Shown: piece after piece, positions 1-6,851 of the stretch
Position numbering within the stretch: the stretch's first letter is position 1
Layout: each line of letters begins with the position of its first letter
Assembly (NCBI RefSeq): GCF_028680575.1
Contig: NZ_JAPCKI010000010.1
Span: 1-64,000 of the forward strand
Length of the DNA: 64,000 bases
DNA from: Acidovorax benzenivorans
Lineage (GTDB): Bacteria; Pseudomonadota; Gammaproteobacteria; Burkholderiales; Burkholderiaceae_C
Direction: 5' to 3'
Position numbers and translations under genes: made by a program
The notes under the pieces: model-generated
What the model was told of the DNA's origin: nothing
Seen by the model: only the letters and a program-made list of their open reading frames with translations
Database searches by the model: none

Positions 1-126
1 GGGGGCCAGCCACTCCAGGCGCTCGATGTAGGTCTTGGGGCGGAAGTTGCCCTGCTCGTCAAAGTCGGTGATGGGGAAGGACAGCAGGCCGGAGCCCATG
101 ATGGATTTGAGTTCTTGCGGGGTCAT
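1..126 (-). CDS. kdgD: 5-dehydro-4-deoxyglucarate dehydratase, N-terminal fragment
   Basis: Only the first 42 codons are in the window; the gene runs off the left edge. Read on the minus strand from the ATG at 126, it begins [18 protein letters not shown] and continues with TDFDEQGNF and [10 protein letters not shown]. This is the characteristic N-terminus of KdgD, a class I aldolase-fold (DHDPS family) enzyme. KdgD dehydrates and decarboxylates 5-dehydro-4-deoxy-D-glucarate to 2,5-dioxopentanoate in glucarate/galactarate catabolism. The catalytic lysine lies beyond the window. It sits 48 bp downstream of a Bug receptor gene on the same strand, so the receptor and enzyme are probably co-transcribed. 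This placement suggests an aldaric acid as the transported substrate. Confidence 0.85.
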   Translation of the reverse strand, partial: MTPQELKSIMGSGLLSFPITDFDEQGNFRPKTYIERLEWLAP

Positions 127-174
127 GTCAGTGCGGGGGGTTAACAGGAAAATGGAGAAGCGGGAGCAGGGGGC

Positions 175-1146
175 TCAATCCAGCTTGATGTTGGCGGCCT
201 TCACCACGCTGGCCCAGCGCGAGCGCTCCTTGGCGAAGAACTGGTCTTGCTCGGCGGGGGTCATGGTCACCACCTCGGCGCCCTGGCCAGCCAGGCGGGA
301 GCGGATCTCCGGCGCGCGAATGGCGGTGATGAGCGCCTTGTTGAGCTTTTGCACCACGGCTTCTGGCGTGCCACGCGGCACCAGAATGCCTTGCCAGGTG
401 CCCGACTCGAAGCCGGGAACGCCCTGCTCCGCAATGGTGGGCACGTCGCCGATCAGCGGCATGCGCGTGGCCTTGGAGACGCCCAGCACCTTGAGCTTGC
501 CGTTCTGCACCTGGGGCAGGGTGGCCAGCATGCCGTTCATCAGCACCTGGGTCTGGCCCGCCACGGTGTCCTGGATGGCGGTGACGCCGCCCTTGTAGGG
601 GATGTACTGCCAGCGTGCACCGGCGGCTCGCTCCAGTGCCACACCTGCGACGTGGGGGGCGCTGCCGGTGGCGGTGACGGCAAAGTTCAGGTCGTTCTTT
701 TTCGAGTACGCCACCAGTTCCTTGAGATTGCTGACCGGCACCGAGGGGTGCACCACCAGCAGGTGGGGCGAGTAGGCCAGCATGGTCACGCCGCGCAGGT
801 CCTTGGATGGGTCGAACGACAGCTTGGTGTAGACCGATGGGCTAATCGCCAGCGCGCCCACGTCGCACAGCAGCATGGTGTAGCCGTCGGGCTCGGCCTT
901 GCTGACAAAGTCAGCGCCCAGGTTGCCGTTGGCACCGGGTTTGTTTTCGACGATTACCGATTGCTTGAGCGCCTCGGACATGGCCTGGCTGATCGAGCGC
1001 GCAATGATGTCCGAGCTGCCTCCTGGCGGGTAGGGCACCACGATGCGCAGGGTCTTGCTGGGCCAGTCGGCGGTCTGTGCCGTGGCGGATGCCGCAGCCA
1101 GTGCGGCGGTACAGGCCAGGAGGAGGGCGCGACGTTGCAGGCTCAT
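175..1146 (-). CDS. Bug-family (TctC-like) periplasmic solute-binding protein
   Basis: This is a 323-residue tripartite tricarboxylate transporter receptor. The start MSLQRRALLLACTAALAA gives a clean signal peptide ending near ATAQ. The open frame extends further upstream to 1233, but that stretch covers the promoter region. Family hallmarks are visible: TLRIVVPYPPGGSSDIIAR near residues 33-51, the NKPGANGN loop, EPDGYTMLL, IPYKGG, and GDVPTIAEQG. These proteins bind carboxylates in the periplasm and deliver them to TctA/TctB membrane partners, neither of which is in the window. It precedes kdgD on the same strand, so an aldarate ligand is a reasonable inference. A GntR-like operator lies 29 bp upstream of the start. 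Confidence 0.85.
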   Translation of the reverse strand: MSLQRRALLLACTAALAAASATAQTADWPSKTLRIVVPYPPGGSSDIIARSISQAMSEALKQSVIVENKPGANGNLGADFVSKAEPDGYTMLLCDVGALAISPSVYTKLSFDPSKDLRGVTMLAYSPHLLVVHPSVPVSNLKELVAYSKKNDLNFAVTATGSAPHVAGVALERAAGARWQYIPYKGGVTAIQDTVAGQTQVLMNGMLATLPQVQNGKLKVLGVSKATRMPLIGDVPTIAEQGVPGFESGTWQGILVPRGTPEAVVQKLNKALITAIRAPEIRSRLAGQGAEVVTMTPAEQDQFFAKERSRWASVVKAANIKLD

Positions 1147-1174
1147 GAATTGTCTCTGTGTGTTGATGTTGTTA

Positions 1175-1187
1175 GTCATCGTACAAC
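1175..1187 (-). promoter_or_regulatory. Putative GntR/FadR-type operator, site 1
   Basis: Read on the minus strand the site is GTTGTACGATGAC, ending 28 bp before the start codon of the Bug receptor. It matches the pattern T-x-GT-A-x-x-A-x-x-A of FadR-subfamily operators with one mismatch in the second half. It shares 11 of 13 positions with the site at 1379-1391, which faces the opposite gene. The cognate regulator is not in the window. Confidence 0.45.
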
Positions 1188-1378
1188 TAGGCCGAGAAAA
1201 ATACAACCTATCCTCTGAGTGTTCCTGGTGCATTCAATGGAATTCCAGGGTTTGTACTGAGATTTGCAGGCGTAAATTGCGCTTGAAAGCTCCGTTTGGA
1301 GTGGGTTCCAAAGTCCCGTATCACTTCGGGTAATCCCTTTCCCCGTCCATGCCAGACCTGAGTAAGAATGCGAGTCTT

Positions 1379-1391
1379 GTTGTATGACGAC
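1379..1391 (+). promoter_or_regulatory. Putative GntR/FadR-type operator, site 2
   Basis: The site GTTGTATGACGAC is an imperfect palindrome (GTYGT-NNN-ACRAC). It fits the FadR-subfamily consensus T-x-GT-NNN-AC-x-A completely. It lies 133 bp upstream of the lactonase start and is the counterpart of the inverted site at 1175-1187. A single GntR-family regulator controlling both divergent units is the simplest reading. Confidence 0.5.
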
Positions 1392-1524
1392 ATATCACAA
1401 GCGTCTGATGCACCGTCGATTTTCCACCCTTCAGGTGGCTTCTAAGCCGCGCAGCCGAACCACAGCAACCACGATGGCCAGCGCACTTCGGAGCCGCAGT
1501 GCAGCCACTACCAGAGGACTTTGC

Positions 1525-2622
1525 ATGACCATCGCATTTCGCATCCGCCGCCGGGCCGCTCCCGTGGTGCTGGCCGTCACTGCCGTGCTGGGCGCGCAGG
1601 TGGTGCAGGCCGCCACCTGGGTGTATGTGGCCAATGCCGACAGCCAGGATGTGTCTGTTCTGGAACTGGACCGCACCGCAGGAACGCTCAAGCCGGTGGA
1701 CACCACTGCGCTGGGCGGTACCGCCATGCCCATGGCCGTCAGCCCGGACAAGCGTGTTCTGTATGTGGCGCTACGCTCGCAGCCGTTTCGGGTGGTCAGC
1801 CTGGCCATTGACCCGGCCAGCGGCAAGCTGCGCAAGCTGGGCGAGGCGCCACTGGCGGACAGCATGGCCAACATCGACACCGACGCCACCGGGCGCTGGC
1901 TGTTTGCGGCCTCCTACCCTGGGCACAAGATCACGGTCAACAGCATCGGCAAGGATGGGGTGGTGGGGGCTGTGCAGCAACTCATCCCCACCGCGCCCAA
2001 CGCGCACGCCATCCATGTGGACGCGGCCAACCGCCATGTCTTTGCCACCAGCCTGGGTGGCGACCACCTGGTGGCCTGGAAGTTCGATGCCGAGACCGGC
2101 AAGCTCACTGCGCACGAGCCCGCGCTGACCCCGGTGGCGCCCGAAAAGTCCGGCCCCCGCCACTTTGTCTGGAGCCGCGACCAGCGCCACCTGTATCTGC
2201 TGGACGAGCTGGATGCCGCCGTGCATGTGATGGCCTACGACAAGGAGCGTGGCACGCTGCGCCCGCTGCAACGCTCCACCGCATTGCCTGCTGGCTTTAC
2301 CGGCAAGCCCTGGGCTGCAGACATTCACCTGTCGCCTGACGGTCGCACGCTGTATGCGTCCGAGCGCACCTCCAGCACGCTGAGCAGTTTTCGCGTTGAT
2401 GCCACCACCGGCCAGCTTCAGCCCCTGGGCCAAGTGCCCACTGAAAAGACTCCGCGCGGTTTTGCGGTGGATGCATCGGGCCGCTTCCTTATCACTGCAG
2501 GACAGGAGTCTCACCATGTCGCACTGCACACCATTGACGCAGTGACGGGGCTTCCCGGCATACCCACCCGCATTCCGGTGGGCAAGAACCCCAACTGGAT
2601 CGAGATCGTCGATATGCCCTGA
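1525..2622 (+). CDS. Secreted lactonase, 6-phosphogluconolactonase-type beta-propeller
   Basis: The product is 365 residues. The start MTIAFRIRRRAAP is chosen because AGAGGA precedes it by 7 bases and a signal peptide follows (cleavage near VVQAA). The mature part has repeated beta-propeller blades such as TWVYVANADSQDVSVLELD, MAVSPDKRVLYVALRS, HVFATSLGGDHLVAWKFD, LSPDGRTLYASERTSSTLSSFRVD and FAVDASGRFLITAGQESHHV. These are typical of the YbhE/Pgl lactonase family (PF10282), which hydrolyses sugar-acid lactones. Export to the periplasm plus neighbours for aldarate uptake and KdgD suggest hydrolysis of aldarolactones before import. That substrate is inferred, not shown. A second Bug receptor follows 100 bp downstream, probably in the same transcript. 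Confidence 0.75.
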   Translation: MTIAFRIRRRAAPVVLAVTAVLGAQVVQAATWVYVANADSQDVSVLELDRTAGTLKPVDTTALGGTAMPMAVSPDKRVLYVALRSQPFRVVSLAIDPASGKLRKLGEAPLADSMANIDTDATGRWLFAASYPGHKITVNSIGKDGVVGAVQQLIPTAPNAHAIHVDAANRHVFATSLGGDHLVAWKFDAETGKLTAHEPALTPVAPEKSGPRHFVWSRDQRHLYLLDELDAAVHVMAYDKERGTLRPLQRSTALPAGFTGKPWAADIHLSPDGRTLYASERTSSTLSSFRVDATTGQLQPLGQVPTEKTPRGFAVDASGRFLITAGQESHHVALHTIDAVTGLPGIPTRIPVGKNPNWIEIVDMP

Positions 2623-2722
2623 GCGAGTAAGGGCGTGGGTTCACGGGCTGCACCGACAACACGGCCTTCGCAGGCCCCCTCGCTCATCGTCCCCCCTTTT
2701 ATTACCCCTAGGAGACAAACAC

Positions 2723-3715
2723 ATGCAACGCAGAACCCTGGTCCAATCCGCAGCCCTGGCAGCCGCAGGCGCGCTGACGGCGCTTCCCGCCATGGCCCAG
2801 ACCACCTGGCCCACCGGCAAGCCCATCAGCTACGTGGTGCCCTTTGCAGCGGGTGGCACCACCGATACCCTGGCGCGCCTGATCGGCCAGCAACTCGGCA
2901 CAGCCCTGGGCACCACGGTGGTGGTGGAGAACAAGGGCGGTGCGGCAGGCAGCATTGGCTCTGAGGCGGCCGCGCGCTCGGCCCCGGATGGCTACACGCT
3001 GCTGGGCGGTACCGTCAGCTCGCATGCCATCAACATCAGCCTGTACCCCAAGCTGGGCTACGACCCCATCAAGTCGTTCAGCCCCGTCACGCTGATCGGC
3101 ACGAACCCGGTGGTGCTGGTGGTGTCCGCCGCAAGTCCCTACAAAACCTTGAAAGACGTGCTGACGGCCGCCAAGGGCAAGCAGGGCGGCTTGTCGTCGG
3201 CGTCGGCTGGCACAGGCAGCTCGCAGCACCTAGCGGTGGAGCTGTTGGCCTACAAATCGGGCGTGAAGTTCACGCACATCCCCTACAAGGGCAGCGGCCC
3301 CGCCATCCAGGACGTGATCAGCGGTCAGGTTGACATGATGTTCGACACCACCGTGGTGGCCGCCCCCCACATCCAGAGCGGCAAGCTGCGCGCCATTGCG
3401 GTCACATCGTCCAAGCGCCTGGCTTCCATGCCCGATGTGCCCACGGTGGCAGAGTCGGGTGTGGCCGAGCTCAAGGACTTTGAGGTGCAGTCCTGGCAGG
3501 CTGTCTTTGTGCCTGCGGGCACACCCACCCCTGTGGTCAGCCGCCTGCACGACGAGATCCGCAAGATCCTCGCCCAGCCCGACATGCAGACCCGCCTCAA
3601 GGGTTTTGGCATGGAGCCAGCCGACATGAATGTGACCCAGATTGCCGCGTTTCAGAAGGCTGAGGTCGAGAAGTGGGCGCAAGTCATCAAGGCCGCCAAC
3701 ATCAAGGTGGACTGA
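2723..3715 (+). CDS. Bug-family (TctC-like) periplasmic solute-binding protein
   Basis: This 330-residue receptor starts at an ATG preceded by AGGAGA with an 8-base spacer. The signal peptide MQRRTLVQSAALAAAGALTA ends near PAMAQ. Family motifs follow in order: ISYVVPFAAGGTTDTLAR, VVVENKGGAAGSIG, APDGYTLLGG, AGTGSSQHLAVELL, IPYKGSGPAIQD and MPDVPTVAESG. It lies downstream of the lactonase on the same strand and is followed by a strong terminator. No TctA/TctB membrane genes accompany it, as is common for the expanded Bug family in Comamonadaceae and Bordetella. The ligand is unknown; the context favours an aldonic or aldaric acid or its lactone product. Confidence 0.85.
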   Translation: MQRRTLVQSAALAAAGALTALPAMAQTTWPTGKPISYVVPFAAGGTTDTLARLIGQQLGTALGTTVVVENKGGAAGSIGSEAAARSAPDGYTLLGGTVSSHAINISLYPKLGYDPIKSFSPVTLIGTNPVVLVVSAASPYKTLKDVLTAAKGKQGGLSSASAGTGSSQHLAVELLAYKSGVKFTHIPYKGSGPAIQDVISGQVDMMFDTTVVAAPHIQSGKLRAIAVTSSKRLASMPDVPTVAESGVAELKDFEVQSWQAVFVPAGTPTPVVSRLHDEIRKILAQPDMQTRLKGFGMEPADMNVTQIAAFQKAEVEKWAQVIKAANIKVD

Positions 3716-3752
3716 TCGCCCGGGCGACCCCTTTTTTTCCCTGTAGAGACTT

Positions 3753-3787
3753 GGCGGAACTGCCTTCGGGCCGTTCCGCCTTTTTTT
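3753..3787 (+). terminator. Rho-independent terminator after the lactonase-Bug unit
   Basis: An 8-bp perfect stem, GGCGGAAC at 3753-3760 pairing with GTTCCGCC at 3773-3780, is followed directly by seven T residues. It lies 37 bp after the Bug stop codon. The converging XRE gene on the other strand ends within the T run. Confidence 0.85.
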
Positions 3788-4109
3788 ATGGGGCTGTGGT
3801 GGGTTGTGCGCGGGCGGGTGCGTCCGCTGATGGGGAGCGCGGGGTGAGCACGAGATCGGGATGCTGCCCGGTGAGCAACAGAAACATCGCGAACACCGGT
3901 CCCTGCATGTTGCGCTCGTCGGTCATGCTCTCCAGCGCCTGCCAGGTGCGCGACTGCACGCCGCCCCGGCTGCCGGTCTGCAGTGGGTAGCCCATGAGTT
4001 CGGCCGCTTGCGCCTGGCTGAGCCCGGCTGCAACGCGCGCGGCCTTGAGCTGCTCGCCGGTGGGCACAGGCATCGCAAGGGCCATGACAGAAAGTGGTGG
4101 TGTGGACAT
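3786..4109 (-). CDS. Small XRE-like helix-turn-helix protein
   Basis: The product is 107 residues. Residues about 17-70 contain GEQLKAARVAAGLSQAQAAE, a standard Cro/C1 helix-turn-helix start, followed by SRTWQALESM and an ERNMQGPVFAMFLLLTGQHP stretch typical of small XRE proteins. The tail is Pro/Ala-rich. It is monocistronic, converges on the preceding terminator and diverges from the Sel1 protein gene. A dispersed repeat copy lies directly upstream of its start. The target is unknown. An alternative in-frame ATG eight codons later is possible. Confidence 0.6.
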   Translation of the reverse strand: MSTPPLSVMALAMPVPTGEQLKAARVAAGLSQAQAAELMGYPLQTGSRGGVQSRTWQALESMTDERNMQGPVFAMFLLLTGQHPDLVLTPRSPSADAPARAQPTTAP

Positions 4110-4110
4110 G

Positions 4111-4169
4111 AATTGCTATAAAAAAAGGAGCTTATGGCGTATGAAATACCGGCGCTACAGCCCATTCTT
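4111..4169 (+). repeat. Comamonadaceae dispersed repeat, degenerate copy
   Basis: The stretch runs from AATTGCTATAAAAAAAGGAG to GGCGCTACAGCCCATTCTT. It keeps the order of the family: GCTAT/AGC core, a GCGTAT spacer, then CGGCGCTACAGCCC and a T-rich end. It sits in the gap between the XRE gene and the Sel1 protein gene. It is one of twelve copies in the window. Confidence 0.5.
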
Positions 4170-4339
4170 ACCCAAAAAATGGAAGTCGCTATCCGAATGT
4201 GGTGCTGACACATCACTGGACAAAACAGAGAAGTGCCGCAGCGCATGCTGGCGGGGGGAGCTTCTAGAATTTGCTCTCATTTGACGAGCGTCAACACCCA
4301 CAACAAGCCGCATTTCGAGCGGCATCCGAGGAGGGAGCC

Positions 4340-6376
4340 GTGAGTTACACCATCCAGATCTGGGCAAAGCCCGCCGATTGGCCGTGGCCCACCACCAAGG
4401 CCGAGGCGGACGCGCAGTACGAGCGTGCGGAGGCTGGCCCCAAAGTGCCGCTGAACCCCAAGTACGCAGCATGGGCCCAGGCCGTCGAGCAACGCTTTCC
4501 CGGGTTCTGGGACATCTACCTCGGCGACCCTGAAATCACCGACCCGACCTTCGGCGTGGGCATCAACACCCGCTTTCCGGATTGGGGTCCGCCGTTTGAC
4601 GATGGCTGGGAGCAGGCGGCCCGCTTGGGCCTGAATCTGTATGACCCACAAAGTGGCGTGCACTACCTGGCCAATGGCGACGCCCCTGAGGAGCCCGACT
4701 TGCAAATGCGCCATGCATTACGTGCGCGGCAGGCGGGCGATGACGCCAAGGCCTGGGCCGAGTACCGGCGCGGGGCCGCGCGGGGCAACTCCCATGCGCT
4801 GTATGCGCTGGGCCGGGCCTTGCGATTTGGCACCATGGGCCAGCGCAGGCATTTCGATCTGGCGGCTGCCCTACAGCTCATGGGCGCGCACGATGCGGAG
4901 ACTCGCAAAGACGCCCAAGCTTTCTACGAGCGCTTTCCGGACAAGGCCAAGGTCCGCGTTCAGGCTCTGATGGCACGGCTGAAGGCCGCCCCGGGCGAGA
5001 CACTGCTGCAGATCGTGGACGAAGAACGCAAGGCAGTCGATGACGCTGTGGCCCGCAGCGAGCAACTGGCCTTGTGCTCGCGCAAGCGCATTGAAGCTGC
5101 AGACGCCCTGGAGCCCGCAGCGGCCCAGGGCCACGAGGTGGCAGCCTTTCTGCAGGCGCTGGAGACTGTGATCGGCTGGGAGCAGCCCAACTACGAGAAC
5201 GCGCGCTCCTGGTGCCAGCGCGCGGCAGACTGGGACCATGAACCCGCCAAACGCCTGTTGGCCGTGATGTTCGAGCGCGGCTGGGGCGGACCGGCGGACG
5301 CCCAGCAGGCCGCCAAGTGGAGCGCCGCCGCGCAAGCGCAGCGGCAGCGAGCGCAACAAAAGAAGCAGGCCCAGGAAGCGTCCGAATCGCCCAGCGGCCT
5401 CAGCCTGGCGCCCATGGCTGCGGCCTCGTCTGCACCAGGTACCGCAGCGCCCCTGGTGTGGACTGGCAACCCCTTGCGCGACCTGCCTGGCTGGTACGCC
5501 CGCGAGGGAGACCCGCACGCTGCGTTCCACCTGGGCACCAGCGACGAGCATGGCCGCTATGGCGGCCCCGTGAACCTGGCTCAGGCCCGCGCCTGGTACG
5601 CCCAGGCGGCCGAGGCAGGCCACGCCGACGCCACCTACAACCTGGGCACGTTCATCGAAAGCGGCAAGGGCGGCCCCAAGGACGCGCTCGTGGCCAAGGC
5701 CTTGTTCATGCTGGCCAACACGCGGGGCACCACCATGCAAGTGGCCGACCTGCGCCTCGAGCCGCAAGAGCAGGGGCCCGTGCGGGCGCTGGTGATGGCA
5801 CTGCGCGAGCCGGGGCGGCTGCGTGCCGTGCTGCAAGAGCGGGGACTCGCACCGAACCTGTCGGCGCCTGGTGGGACAGCCGCCAAGGCGGTGGGTGCAG
5901 CGGCAGCGGCGGGTCTGTCCGCAGGCGAGTGGGGGCGGGGTGACGGAGCCCAGCCCTCACCAGCCACAGCCAGGCCGCCCCAGCCCCAGACTTCGCGCTC
6001 GCAGGCTCCCAGGCCCTCACGCAGCCGCACGGGTCAGACACATCGCAGCGATGAAGGAGACGAAGACGATGCGTATGAAGATTCCCGCTACGGGCGCTCC
6101 ACCTCTGCGTTTGCCTGGCACCTGGGTCATGCGGCGCTGGGCATCGGTGTGGCCAACGGGGCATTGCTGATGGCGTTCTTCAAGCCCGGAGCCAGCTTTC
6201 GCATGGGCATGTTGGTGCTGGGCCTGATCGCCGCGCTGGGCGCCTGGCGCACGGCGCGCGACTTTGACTGGTCGCCCCTGGCGCGCGCGGTGGTCGCCGC
6301 GCTGGCCGCCATCCCTTTGCTGGGCATGGGCGTGTGCCTGGGCCTGCTCTTCAAGGCCTTGCGCGAACGCGGGTAG
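4340..6376 (+). CDS. Sel1-repeat protein with C-terminal membrane segments
   Basis: This is a protein of 678 residues if started at the GTG at 4340, which has an excellent GAGGAGGGA ribosome binding site. The longer frame from 4271 has none. The N-terminal ~110 residues (YTIQIWAKPADWPWP, FWDIYLGDPEITDPTFGVGI) form a Trp-rich domain I do not recognise. Sel1/TPR-like repeats follow: AEYRRGAARGNSHALYALGR, ENARSWCQRAADWDHEPAKR, and AQARAWYAQAAEAGHADATYNLG. A Pro/Ser/Arg-rich, acidic low-complexity linker follows (about 525-600), then three hydrophobic segments up to the C-terminus. Sel1 proteins usually scaffold protein complexes at membranes. No functional partner is evident nearby. Confidence 0.65.
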   Translation: MSYTIQIWAKPADWPWPTTKAEADAQYERAEAGPKVPLNPKYAAWAQAVEQRFPGFWDIYLGDPEITDPTFGVGINTRFPDWGPPFDDGWEQAARLGLNLYDPQSGVHYLANGDAPEEPDLQMRHALRARQAGDDAKAWAEYRRGAARGNSHALYALGRALRFGTMGQRRHFDLAAALQLMGAHDAETRKDAQAFYERFPDKAKVRVQALMARLKAAPGETLLQIVDEERKAVDDAVARSEQLALCSRKRIEAADALEPAAAQGHEVAAFLQALETVIGWEQPNYENARSWCQRAADWDHEPAKRLLAVMFERGWGGPADAQQAAKWSAAAQAQRQRAQQKKQAQEASESPSGLSLAPMAAASSAPGTAAPLVWTGNPLRDLPGWYAREGDPHAAFHLGTSDEHGRYGGPVNLAQARAWYAQAAEAGHADATYNLGTFIESGKGGPKDALVAKALFMLANTRGTTMQVADLRLEPQEQGPVRALVMALREPGRLRAVLQERGLAPNLSAPGGTAAKAVGAAAAAGLSAGEWGRGDGAQPSPATARPPQPQTSRSQAPRPSRSRTGQTHRSDEGDEDDAYEDSRYGRSTSAFAWHLGHAALGIGVANGALLMAFFKPGASFRMGMLVLGLIAALGAWRTARDFDWSPLARAVVAALAAIPLLGMGVCLGLLFKALRERG

Positions 6377-6410
6377 TGGCGGACCCAACCACCGCATACC
6401 CCCGAGGCAG

Positions 6411-6737
6411 TCAGGCGGTCACAGGGTGCTCCAGCATCTGCGCAAAGTACGATTCGGGCTGGATGTTGGTGTAGTTGGGAATGTCTGCCGACAGTTCGGT
6501 CATCGTCGCCTTGGCGGCCGTTTGGGCCTGCTTCAGGTCGCTGAAGAACGCGTTGGTCAGCGCCACGATCTGGCCAGGGCGCGGCTCGCCAGGGTAGAGA
6601 ACACGGTCGCTCTCCAGCCGCACCAGGCCCAGCGGCTGCAATGCTGCGCGGGCGATGCGCATGTGCTCGGAGTGGTAGTAGTTGTGGTTGAAGGTGGCGC
6701 CTTCACGCCAGCGGTAAACGGCGGTGACTTTGATCAT
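6411..6737 (-). CDS. EthD-family (dimeric alpha+beta barrel) protein
   Basis: The product is 108 residues starting MIKVTAVYRWREGATFNHNY. The sequence HNYYHSEHMRIARAALQPLG, the later ALTNAFFSDLKQAQTA and the closing PNYTNIQPESYF match the EthD family (PF07110). These are small ferredoxin-like barrel proteins often found with degradative monooxygenases or as stand-alone genes. The upstream in-frame extension to 6797 lacks a ribosome binding site. It follows the ABC exporter gene on the same strand with a 114-bp gap. No catalytic role can be assigned from sequence. Confidence 0.65.
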   Translation of the reverse strand: MIKVTAVYRWREGATFNHNYYHSEHMRIARAALQPLGLVRLESDRVLYPGEPRPGQIVALTNAFFSDLKQAQTAAKATMTELSADIPNYTNIQPESYFAQMLEHPVTA

Positions 6738-6851
6738 CAGTGCGATTCCATCCGGTGGTTGAAACCCGCCACCGTAGGGACAACACACCCGCCGCACAGC
6801 CGCGTGCGCGACAGCGTGTCGCCCATGCGGCTCGTGTCCGTCCTCGCCGAC

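Larger units (their letters stand above)
1147..1524. promoter_or_regulatory. Divergent intergenic region between the receptor operon and the lactonase gene
   Basis: This 378-bp stretch separates two genes transcribed away from each other. It holds two related 13-bp motifs in opposite orientation, each reading towards its own gene (1175-1187 and 1379-1391, listed separately). I see no convincing additional protein. The in-frame upstream extension of the lactonase (1384-1524) lacks a ribosome binding site and precedes a clear signal peptide, so I treat it as untranslated leader. Confidence 0.5.

Noticed and set aside
3786-6376. XRE gene plus Sel1 gene as a toxin-antitoxin or defence pair
   Set aside because: The genes are divergent, separated by 230 bp containing a repeat, and the Sel1 protein has no toxin domain I can see.
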